A stretch of 64,000 bases of DNA from Nocardia sp. CC227C (GTDB lineage: Bacteria; Actinomycetota; Actinomycetes; Mycobacteriales; Mycobacteriaceae): NCBI RefSeq assembly GCF_030767025.1, contig NZ_JASITE010000001.1, positions 124,001-188,000 on the forward strand, written 5' to 3'. Below the pieces are notes generated by a model. It did not search any database. It saw only the letters and a program-made list of their open reading frames with translations, and was not told the DNA's origin. The translations under genes were made by a program, and so were the position numbers. Below, one piece after another: positions 57,537 through 64,000 of the stretch (position 1 is the stretch's first letter; every line of letters starts with the position of its first letter).

Positions 57537-58430
57537 TCAGCGGTCGCTGACGGCGGCGAGCGCCGCGCCGATGGTGGGGTGGGTGAAGGTGTAGCCGCTC
57601 GCCTCGAGCACGGCGGGAATCGCGCGCTGGCCGTGCAGCACGGCCTCGTCGGCGAATTCGCCGAGGGCCAGGCGCAGTGCGAAGGCGGGCACGACGAACG
57701 GGGCGGGCCGGTGCAGCGCGCGGCCCAGGGCCCGGTTGAACTCGGCATTGGTGACCGGTGCCGGCCCGACCATGTTGACCGGGCCGGAGACGGCCGGCTG
57801 GGTGAGGGCGTGCACGATGCCGCCGATCTCGTCGTCGAGCGAGATCCAGGGCATGTACTGGCGGCCGTTGCCGATGCGGCCGCCCAGTCCGAGGGAGTAC
57901 AGCGGCCGCAGCATGCCGAGCATGCCGCCGTGCGCGGACATCACCACCGCACTGCGCAGCAGCACGGTGCGCGCTCCGGCCGCGACGGCCGGTTGCGTCG
58001 CGGCCTCCCAGTCCCGGCACAGCGCCGACAGGAATCCCGTTCCGGCGGGGTCGCTCTCGGTGAGCACGCGGTCGCCGGTGTCCATGCCGTAGTAGCCGAT
58101 GGCGCTGGCGTTCACCAGCGTCGGCACCCCGGCGGTGGCGACCGCCGAGGCCAGCACATCGGTGGGGATGATGCGGCTGTCGCGCAGTTCCTGTTTGAAG
58201 CTGCCGGTCCAGCGCCGCCGCCCGATGCTCGCGCCGCAGAGGTTCACCACGGCGTCGGCATCGCGCAGCGCGCGCTGGTCCAGGTCGGCGCGGGCCGGGT
58301 CCCAGGAGAACTCGTCGCGGGCGCGCACGGGACGGCGCACGAGGCGCGCCACCTCGTGTCCGTCGCGGCGCAGTGCCGCGACCAGTGCCGTCCCGATCAG
58401 CCCGGAGGACCCGGCCACCACGACCTTCAT
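57537..58430 (-). CDS. TIGR01777-type SDR protein (Rv2216-like)
   Basis: A 297-residue NAD(P)-binding protein: [18 protein letters not shown] at the start, [26 protein letters not shown] and [16 protein letters not shown] are hallmarks of the TIGR01777 family, related to cell division inhibitor SulA-like epimerases. Substrate unknown. It starts 2 bp downstream of the E2 gene stop, an arrangement I recall in mycobacteria (dlaT-Rv2216). Confidence 0.9.
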   Translation of the reverse strand: MKVVVAGSSGLIGTALVAALRRDGHEVARLVRRPVRARDEFSWDPARADLDQRALRDADAVVNLCGASIGRRRWTGSFKQELRDSRIIPTDVLASAVATAGVPTLVNASAIGYYGMDTGDRVLTESDPAGTGFLSALCRDWEAATQPAVAAGARTVLLRSAVVMSAHGGMLGMLRPLYSLGLGGRIGNGRQYMPWISLDDEIGGIVHALTQPAVSGPVNMVGPAPVTNAEFNRALGRALHRPAPFVVPAFALRLALGEFADEAVLHGQRAIPAVLEASGYTFTHPTIGAALAAVSDR

Positions 58431-58432
58431 GG

Positions 58433-59788
58433 CTACAGGCCGAGATCGCCCTCGAAGGCCGCCTCTTCCAGCCGGTGCCGGATGGTGGTGAGGAAGCGGC
58501 CGGCGTCGGCGCCGTCGATGAGCCGGTGGTCGTAGGTCAGCGGCAGGTACGCCATGGAGCGGATGCCGATGGCCTCACTGCCGTTGTCGCTGATCACCAT
58601 GGGGCGCTTGACGATCGCACCGGTGCCGAGCATGGCGGCCTGCGGCGGTACCAGGATCGGGGTGTCGAACAGCGCACCCTGCGAACCGATATTGGTGATG
58701 GTGAAGGTGCCGCCGGACAGCTCGTCCGGCTTGAGGCCGCCATTGCGCGCCCGGTTGGCGATATCGGCGATGGCCCGGGCCAGTCCTGCGAGGGACAGGT
58801 CGTTGGCATTGTGGATGACCGGGGACAGCAGACCCTGCTCGGTGTCGACCGCGATGCCGAGGTTGACCACCGAGTGGTAGGTGATCTCCTTCTTCTCCTG
58901 GTCGTAGGAGGCGTTCACGTTCGGGTGCACGCCCAGCGCCTCGATGGCGGCCTTGGCGAAGAACGGCAGGAACGTGAGCTTGACGCCCTCACGCTGCTGG
59001 AAGGAGTTCTTGGCCTTGGCCCGCAGCGCCGCGATCTTGGTGAGATCGGCCTCGTGCACCTGGGTGAGCTGCGCGGTGGTCCGCAGCGACTCCAGGGTCT
59101 TGGTGGCGGTGATCTGCCGGATGCGGTTGGCCTTCTGGGTGGTGCCCGGAAGGTGGGCCAGCTGCGGACGCGGGGCCGCGGTGGCGGCGGGCGCGGCGGC
59201 AGCGGGGGCCGACGGGGCGGCGGCCGGGGCGGGGGCCTTCTTGGCCTCGGCGGCGGCGAGCACATCCTGCTTGCGGATGCGGCCGCCGACACCGGAGCCG
59301 TTCACCGAGGCCAGGTCGACGCCGTGCTCGGCGGCGAGCTTGCGCACCAGCGGGGTGACGTAGGGTCCGCCGCCGTTGCCGGAGGGCTCCTCGGCCGGGG
59401 TCGCACCGGCGGGGACCGGGGCGGGCTTCTGCTCGGGCTCGGGCGCGGGCTTCGGTGCCTCGGCGGCGGGCTGCGGAGCGGGTTCCGGCTTCGGCTCGGG
59501 GGCCGGGGCGGGAGACGGGGACGGGGCCGGGGCGGGCGCGGAAGCCGGTGCGCCGCTGCCGATCACGCCGAGCTGACCGCCGACGTTGACCACGTCGTCT
59601 TCCTGCGCGGTGATCTCCAGCAGGGTGCCCGCGACGGGCGACGGGATCTCGGTGTCGACCTTGTCGGTGGAGACCTCGAGCAGCGGCTCGTCGACCTCGA
59701 CCGTGTCTCCTTCCTGCTTCAGCCACCTGGTCACAGTGCCCTCGGTGACGCTCTCACCAAGAGCCGGCATCTGGACGGAGAAGGCCAT
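58433..59788 (-). CDS. dlaT: Dihydrolipoamide acyltransferase (E2) of 2-oxo-acid dehydrogenase complex
   Basis: A 451-residue E2 enzyme: one lipoyl domain with the lipoylated Lys43 (STDKVDTE), a Pro/Ala/Glu-rich linker of about 45 residues, an E1/E3-binding domain at about residues 145-180 ([15 protein letters not shown]), and the catalytic domain ending [16 protein letters not shown] with its active-site His. Mycobacterial DlaT has, as I recall, two lipoyl domains and is about 100 residues longer. It serves pyruvate and/or 2-oxoglutarate dehydrogenase, so dlaT or sucB are both possible names. lipA and lipB nearby supply its cofactor. Confidence 0.93.
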   Translation of the reverse strand: MAFSVQMPALGESVTEGTVTRWLKQEGDTVEVDEPLLEVSTDKVDTEIPSPVAGTLLEITAQEDDVVNVGGQLGVIGSGAPASAPAPAPSPSPAPAPEPKPEPAPQPAAEAPKPAPEPEQKPAPVPAGATPAEEPSGNGGGPYVTPLVRKLAAEHGVDLASVNGSGVGGRIRKQDVLAAAEAKKAPAPAAAPSAPAAAAPAATAAPRPQLAHLPGTTQKANRIRQITATKTLESLRTTAQLTQVHEADLTKIAALRAKAKNSFQQREGVKLTFLPFFAKAAIEALGVHPNVNASYDQEKKEITYHSVVNLGIAVDTEQGLLSPVIHNANDLSLAGLARAIADIANRARNGGLKPDELSGGTFTITNIGSQGALFDTPILVPPQAAMLGTGAIVKRPMVISDNGSEAIGIRSMAYLPLTYDHRLIDGADAGRFLTTIRHRLEEAAFEGDLGL

Positions 59789-60336
59789 GTCCGTTGACTC
59801 CTCTGACTGCTCGTCGGGTTAAACAGTTCGTTCTCTCGGCGGGTCTCCACCGCGGGTCGCGGGGTCCCGTACAGCCACAGCCAATTCTGTGGCCCCGGAG
59901 ATCCGTAGGTTGTTGTTCCGGATACCCATCCTTGCACTACCGCGCGTGCGGCGTGTCACAGGGCGGCCGTTGCGTCCGCCTCGCGGGACGGACGACGCCG
60001 CCGTGAGCGGGCACGGCGACGCGGCGAGCAGCGGTGATAGCCGATCGCGCGTGTCACAACTCACCGCGCGCGGGCGCTGTGATACGAGAATTCGATCTCC
60101 ACTCTTCCCACTACCTGGGAATGTTCCCGACAGGGCCGACGCCGCGCGCTTGCCGGTTCGCCTCAACTTCGGCGTGGACGAGTCGGTTTCGGGGGGTGTG
60201 CCGTTCCCACGCGCCTGAGTCGCGGCTGTGTATTCGCTGTGGAGTCGGTCCCACCTGGCGTTGTGCTGGCAGTATCGATAGTGGACGGGAGAGTTTCCAG
60301 GCTCCCGTTTCCAGGTTCCGGAGAGGAGGATGCCGG
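59789..60336. other. Gap upstream of E2 and of a small conserved gene
   Basis: A 548-bp gap between divergent genes. Long open frames run through it, but none has an RBS or recognisable content. Promoters for both genes must lie here; none could be assigned by eye. Confidence 0.5.
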
Positions 60337-60660
60337 ATGGGATTCCTGGATCGGCTGCGGGGTGGCGGCCGTGCGCGCACGGCGGACTTCGCCTATCTGC
60401 GGGAGTGGACGCGCACCCACCGGGGTGTGGAGGCGTTCGTGGAACCGCGGACGACGGTGACGGACGTGTCGGTGGCGCTGGTGGCCCACGACGGCGAATG
60501 GACCCGCCGGGTGGTGGGGGAGCGCGGCGCGCACCGGCTGTCGGACGAACTCGGCATTCCCGTCTACGACGTGCGCAAGGTCGGGTACCCGCAGCGGATG
60601 CGCGACTACGACGCCCGCCGCCGCATCGAGCGGCGGCGCGCCATGCTCGCGGACGACTGA
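60337..60660 (+). CDS. Conserved small protein of unknown function
   Basis: A 107-residue basic protein (MGFLDRLRGGGRARTADFAYL...) with a Thr/Val-rich central stretch (TTVTDVSVALVAHDGEWTRRVV) and an Arg-rich end. A GAGAGGAGGA RBS fixes the ATG. Similar proteins occur in Nocardia and mycobacteria, usually labelled hypothetical or oxidoreductase; I cannot support the latter. Confidence 0.78.
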   Translation: MGFLDRLRGGGRARTADFAYLREWTRTHRGVEAFVEPRTTVTDVSVALVAHDGEWTRRVVGERGAHRLSDELGIPVYDVRKVGYPQRMRDYDARRRIERRRAMLADD

Positions 60661-60664
60661 AGGT

Positions 60665-61147
60665 TCACCGCGTGCGCAGGCCCGGCCAGCCGTATTGCGG
60701 CGGCCCGCCTGCGATGCCGGCGCGGGGGGCGACCGGGGCCGCCGCGGTCTCGGCGGCGGGGGCCTGCTGTTGCGCGGCCTGCTGCTGTCGGAGCTGTTCG
60801 GCCGCCTGCCGCCGGAACTCGTCCATATCCATCCACTGGACCTGCTGCACCACGTCTTCCAGCTGCGCGGCGGTCAGGTAGCCCGCGTGCTTGTAGACCG
60901 GCAGCCCCTCGCGGAAGGCCATGATGGTCGGGTAGCCGGTGAGTTCGGCCATGGCGGCCAGCGTGGGTTCGGTCTCCCCGTTGACGGTGCCGTGCACGAT
61001 CTGCGGATGGGTCACCGAGGACGCGTCGTAGACGGGTGCGAAGCGTTCGCACCATCCGCACCAGTCGGCCCAGAAGTCCACCAGCACTATGTGATTGCTC
61101 GCCACCACCTGGCGGAAGTCCTGCTGGGTGAGCGCGCGTGTGGCCAT
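60665..61147 (-). CDS. Thioredoxin-domain protein with Gln/Ala-rich tail
   Basis: A 160-residue protein: a thioredoxin fold with active site WCGWC (Cys30, Cys33) rather than WCGPC, cis-Pro in GYPTIMAF, then a C-terminal tail of about 45 residues rich in Gln and Ala. Cytosolic. It is convergent with the small gene at 60337 (4-bp gap between stops). Confidence 0.88.
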   Translation of the reverse strand: MATRALTQQDFRQVVASNHIVLVDFWADWCGWCERFAPVYDASSVTHPQIVHGTVNGETEPTLAAMAELTGYPTIMAFREGLPVYKHAGYLTAAQLEDVVQQVQWMDMDEFRRQAAEQLRQQQAAQQQAPAAETAAAPVAPRAGIAGGPPQYGWPGLRTR

Positions 61148-61251
61148 TGAGGTCCCTCCCGAACGGCCCGGACCGTGGAGCCGCCCGTCGACTGCATCGG
61201 TCCGGATTATTGCACGGCCGTAATCGACCGTCCGACAGCCGGTTTGCCCGT

Positions 61252-61281
61252 GCGCGGTGGGGTCGTTGGACCCCACCGCGC
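61252..61281 (-). terminator. Hairpin downstream of pepB
   Basis: CGCGGTGGGGTC (61253-61264) pairs with GACCCCACCGCG (61269-61280) around GTTG, with one more flanking G-C pair. It begins 9 bases past the pepB stop codon. Confidence 0.8.
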
Positions 61282-61289
61282 GGATGCGG

Positions 61290-62792
61290 CTATTCCGCGG
61301 CGATGTCCTCGATGGTCGCGATGAGGGTGCGCACCGGGACGCCCGTGCCGCCCTTCGGGGTGTATCCGAAGGGCCCGCCGGTGTTGTACGACGGTCCGGC
61401 GATATCGACGTGTGCCCACTGCAACCCGTCCGCCACGAACTCCTTCAGGAAGAGTCCGGCCGAGAGCATGCCGCCCCAGCGATGGTTGGTGACATTGGCC
61501 AGGTCCGCGATCTTGGAGTTGAGGTCGGCGCGCAGTTCGGCGGGCAGCGGCATGGGCCAGCCGTTCTCGCCGACGCGCTGGGACAGGCGGGCCACCCGGT
61601 CGCGGAACTCCTCGGTGCCCATGACACCCGGGGTGCGGGTGCCCAGGGCCACCATCTGCGCCCCGGTGAGGGTGGCGACGTCGATGAGGTAGTCCGGCTC
61701 GTCCTCACCGGCGCGCACCATGGCGTCGGCCAGGATGAGCCGACCCTCGGCATCGGTATTGATCACCTCGACGGTGGTGCCGCCGTACTGGGTGAGCACA
61801 TCGCCCGGTCGCTGGGCGGTTGCCGAGGGCATGTTCTCGGCCATGGGCACGGTCGCGGTGACGGTGACCGGCAGGCTCAGCCGCGCGGCGAGCAGGGTGG
61901 TGGCGATGACCGCCGCCGCGCCCGCCATATCGGAGGTCATGTTCTCCATGTTCTGCGCGGGCTTGATGGAGATGCCGCCGGTGTCGAAGGTGATGCCCTT
62001 GCCGACCAGCGCGACCTTCTTGTCGCCGCCCGCGTAGGTGATGCGGAGCAGCCGCGGTGGTCGCGAGGAGCCCTTGCCGACGCCGAGAATGCCGCCGTAC
62101 CCGCCGTCGGCCAGGGCCTGCTCGTCGAGGATCTCCACCTGGAGTCCGGCGGCCTTGGCCAATTCCGCGGCGCGGTCGGCGAATTCGGCGGGGAACAGGT
62201 CGTTGGGCGGGGTGTTGACGAAATCCCGTGCGGTGGCGACGGCCTCGGCCACGGCCTGGGCGCGCTGCAGCGCCTCCTCGCCGAATCCCGGATCGGGCAC
62301 CAGGAATTCGACCCGCTTGACGGGGATCTCCTCCGGCTTCGGCGCGGACTTCCCCTTGTACGGCGTGAACGTGTACGCGCCCAGGTAGAAGCCCTCGGCC
62401 GCCGCGCCCAGGTCCAGCCCGGACAGCGTGGTGACGGCGGTGCCGACCCCGCTCAGCGCCCGCCCGGCGACACCGGCCGACTTGCGGATCTGCTCCGCGT
62501 CGACCTTGTCGAGCGCGCCGAGCCCGACCGCCAGCACACTGTCGGTGCCCAGTCCGGCGGGCGCGGGCACCCGGGTCAGCTCCTCGGCCTTGCCCTTGGC
62601 TCCGACCGCGGTCAGCGCGGCCAGCAGAGTCGCGCGCGTGTCGGCATCGAGTACGTCGCCGAACGCGTCCGCCGGGGCGATCGCGGGTCCGTCGTCGGAA
62701 CTCGTGAGTCCGATGACGAGGACATCGGCCTCGCCGATGCTTACGGTGCGTACCAACTCCGGTCCGAGCGAACGATCTGCAACAGCTGTCAT
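61290..62792 (-). CDS. pepB: Leucyl aminopeptidase (M17)
   Basis: A 500-residue cytosolic dizinc aminopeptidase. The M17 metal and catalytic blocks are intact: [30 protein letters not shown] and the family signature [14 protein letters not shown]. Position near the E2 gene matches pepB (Rv2213) in mycobacteria. It may process cysteinyl-glycine and other peptides. Confidence 0.95.
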   Translation of the reverse strand: MTAVADRSLGPELVRTVSIGEADVLVIGLTSSDDGPAIAPADAFGDVLDADTRATLLAALTAVGAKGKAEELTRVPAPAGLGTDSVLAVGLGALDKVDAEQIRKSAGVAGRALSGVGTAVTTLSGLDLGAAAEGFYLGAYTFTPYKGKSAPKPEEIPVKRVEFLVPDPGFGEEALQRAQAVAEAVATARDFVNTPPNDLFPAEFADRAAELAKAAGLQVEILDEQALADGGYGGILGVGKGSSRPPRLLRITYAGGDKKVALVGKGITFDTGGISIKPAQNMENMTSDMAGAAAVIATTLLAARLSLPVTVTATVPMAENMPSATAQRPGDVLTQYGGTTVEVINTDAEGRLILADAMVRAGEDEPDYLIDVATLTGAQMVALGTRTPGVMGTEEFRDRVARLSQRVGENGWPMPLPAELRADLNSKIADLANVTNHRWGGMLSAGLFLKEFVADGLQWAHVDIAGPSYNTGGPFGYTPKGGTGVPVRTLIATIEDIAAE

Positions 62793-63133
62793 GGCTGCCA
62801 CGTTACTGCGCGCCGCGTGGACCGGCGTGCCGGGCGCGACGGTTCGGATTGCTGTCGAATTGCGGACGGGTAACGTAACACCTCGCATGGGACTTTTCGG
62901 ATCAGGCGCGACTGAACGATTGTCTGTCGACAATGGCGTCACCCGGCACCGAGCCCACGGGCACACGACCCTCGGGCGGCAACGCTTCCCGCACCGTATC
63001 GACCGCCGCGGTTTACACCGAGCAGCCGCTGTCCGACGACCCGGCACCGGGTTCCGGCGGGTAGTTCGGGGCTGCGCGGCACGGCATTATTGCCTGGTGC
63101 CGCGCCGCTCGGTATGCGACCGTGATCGGGACC
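62793..63133. other. Gap upstream of pepB and kptA
   Basis: A 341-bp gap between divergent genes. It holds a GTAACGTAACA stretch near 62869-62879, which could be part of the pepB promoter, but no clear element or gene. Confidence 0.4.
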
Positions 63134-63697
63134 ATGAACGACAGGGACATAGTGAAAGCGTCCAAGCGGCTGTCGAACTGGCTTCGGCATCACCCCGAGG
63201 CCATCGGCTTGGACCTGGACGCGGCGGGCTGGGTGCCCGTCGCGGCGCTGCTACGACAGGCGGCCGCGCACGGCAAAGGTTTCACGCGCGCTCAGCTCGA
63301 CCTCGTCGTCGAGCAGAACAGCAAGCGGCGCTTCGAATTCGACGCGAGCGGCACCCGGATCCGGGCGCGGCAGGGGCACTCCGTTCCGGTGGATCTCGGC
63401 TACGCCCCGGCCGCGCCGCCCGCGCGGCTGTACCACGGCACCGCCCGATCGAACCTCCCACTGATCCGGTCGCGGGGTCTGCTCCCCATGCGCCGCCATG
63501 CCGTGCACCTGTCCGCCGATCCGGCCACCGCCCGCACCGTGGGCACACGGCACGGCAGCCCGGCCGTCCTCACCGTGGCGGCGGCGGATATGCACCGCGA
63601 CGGCCACGAGTTCTTCGTCACCGGCAATGGTGTCTGGCTGGTGGCCGAGGTCCCACCCCGATACCTGGACTTCGCGGACTCGACCGCCGCGTCCTAG
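63134..63697 (+). CDS. kptA: RNA 2'-phosphotransferase, KptA/Tpt1 family
   Basis: A 187-residue enzyme. KASKRLSNWLRHHPE, NSKRRFEF and RARQGHSV form the N-terminal winged-helix part; LYHGTARSNLPLI and HAVHLSADP form the ADP-ribosyltransferase-like NAD-binding part. Tpt1 removes an internal RNA 2'-phosphate, making ADP-ribose 1''-2''-cyclic phosphate, in yeast tRNA splicing; bacteria have no such splicing, so its role here is unknown (RNA repair or RNA 5' capping have been proposed). ATG 63134 is preferred over GTG 63122. Its stop overlaps the convergent TetR-like gene at CTAG. Confidence 0.9.
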   Translation: MNDRDIVKASKRLSNWLRHHPEAIGLDLDAAGWVPVAALLRQAAAHGKGFTRAQLDLVVEQNSKRRFEFDASGTRIRARQGHSVPVDLGYAPAAPPARLYHGTARSNLPLIRSRGLLPMRRHAVHLSADPATARTVGTRHGSPAVLTVAAADMHRDGHEFFVTGNGVWLVAEVPPRYLDFADSTAAS

Positions 63698-64000
63698 CGG
63701 TTGGATGCTCCGCCGCGCGCGTGTTCGGTGGGGTAGTGCCGGGCGGCGATGCCCTCGAACAGCAGTGTGAGGCAATCCCGGAGCAGTCGGTCGAGGTCCA
63801 GATCGAGGCCCCCGGCATCGCTTTCGAAGTAGTGCAGGAGCATCGGGTGGGATTCGGGGGTGACCATCTCCACCACGTCCTCGGCGGTGGTCTGCGGACC
63901 GAGCGGGGCGCGCTCGGAGGTGAGCAGCAGCGCCAGCCCCTGCACCAGGCCGGATACCGACAGATAGACGGTGAGCATGCTCTCCCGCGTCATACCCGGC
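63694..64000 (-). CDS. TetR-family regulator, C-terminal part (runs off window)
   Basis: At least 100 residues of a helical ligand-binding domain: SVSGLVQGLALLL, HPMLLHYFESDAGGLDLDLDRLLRDCLTLLFEGI. This looks like the C-terminal domain of a TetR regulator; the HTH would lie beyond position 64000. The frame stays open to the window edge, so the Met at 63993 is not taken as the start. Confidence 0.6.
   Translation of the reverse strand, partial: PGMTRESMLTVYLSVSGLVQGLALLLTSERAPLGPQTTAEDVVEMVTPESHPMLLHYFESDAGGLDLDLDRLLRDCLTLLFEGIAARHYPTEHARGGASNR

Noticed and set aside
59789..60336. Coding frames in the gap upstream of the E2 gene
   Set aside because: No RBS, no recognisable domain and composition unlike coding sequence in either direction.

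Overview
The window is high-GC DNA with dense, often start/stop-overlapping genes. It fits a Nocardia or close relative (Actinomycetota, Mycobacteriales). The gene order glnA2-glnE, glnA1, an RDD protein, a DUF4191 protein, lipA, lipB, a TIGR01777 SDR protein, dlaT/sucB and pepB, with panB, a TAP-family protease and a CHAD protein nearby, follows the mycobacterial Rv2213-Rv2226 neighbourhood as I remember it. A nocardiolactone-type beta-lactone locus points to Nocardia specifically. I saw no prophage, IS element, CRISPR array, rRNA gene or replication origin.

Layout. 0-1.9 kb: a small exported protein and an RNB-domain ribonuclease. 1.9-10.6 kb: the beta-lactone locus. The minus-strand arm is nltC (beta-lactone synthetase), a 50-codon small ORF, nltD (reductase) and an alpha/beta hydrolase with a Cys nucleophile. 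The plus-strand arm is nltA and nltB (thiolase-fold acyl condensing pair) followed by a LuxR-family regulator. The arms diverge from a 514-bp promoter region with inverted repeats. 10.6-15.6 kb: a coupled lipoprotein/prolyl aminopeptidase/CHAD operon, panB, and a lipoprotein protease. 15.7-20.2 kb: glnA2 and glnE.

20.2-38.4 kb is an accessory stretch: an AraC-DinB fusion, a PPE-like proline-rich protein, a large unrecognised protein (790-795 aa) whose leader carries two tandem tRNA-like RNAs, a VOC protein, a VanJ-like EEP protein, a monoacylglycerol lipase, an M20 peptidase coupled to a CocE-type hydrolase, a DUF2236 protein, a TY-Chap protein, a secreted tyrosine phosphatase, and an MMPL transporter divergent from a NarL-type two-component system. 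38.5-41 kb: glnA1 with a four-half-site GlnR-like region, and an RDD protein. 41-50.5 kb: a second MMPL transporter, a Tat-type esterase, two more NarL-type two-component systems and the DUF4191 protein. 50.5-54.5 kb: a TAP-family lipoprotein and an EF-G2-like GTPase. 54.6-64 kb: lipoate synthesis (lipA, lipB), the lipoylated E2 enzyme that uses its product, thioredoxin, pepB, a KptA/Tpt1 RNA 2'-phosphotransferase and a truncated TetR-like gene.

How parts fit together. GlnA1 keeps the tyrosine that GlnE adenylylates and has a GlnR-type promoter site, so nitrogen control here is both transcriptional and post-translational. LipB and LipA install the lipoyl group that the E2 enzyme carries. NltA/NltB condense two acyl groups, NltD reduces the beta-keto acid and NltC closes the beta-lactone. 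The least explained element is the two tRNA-like RNAs directly upstream of the 790-795 aa protein.
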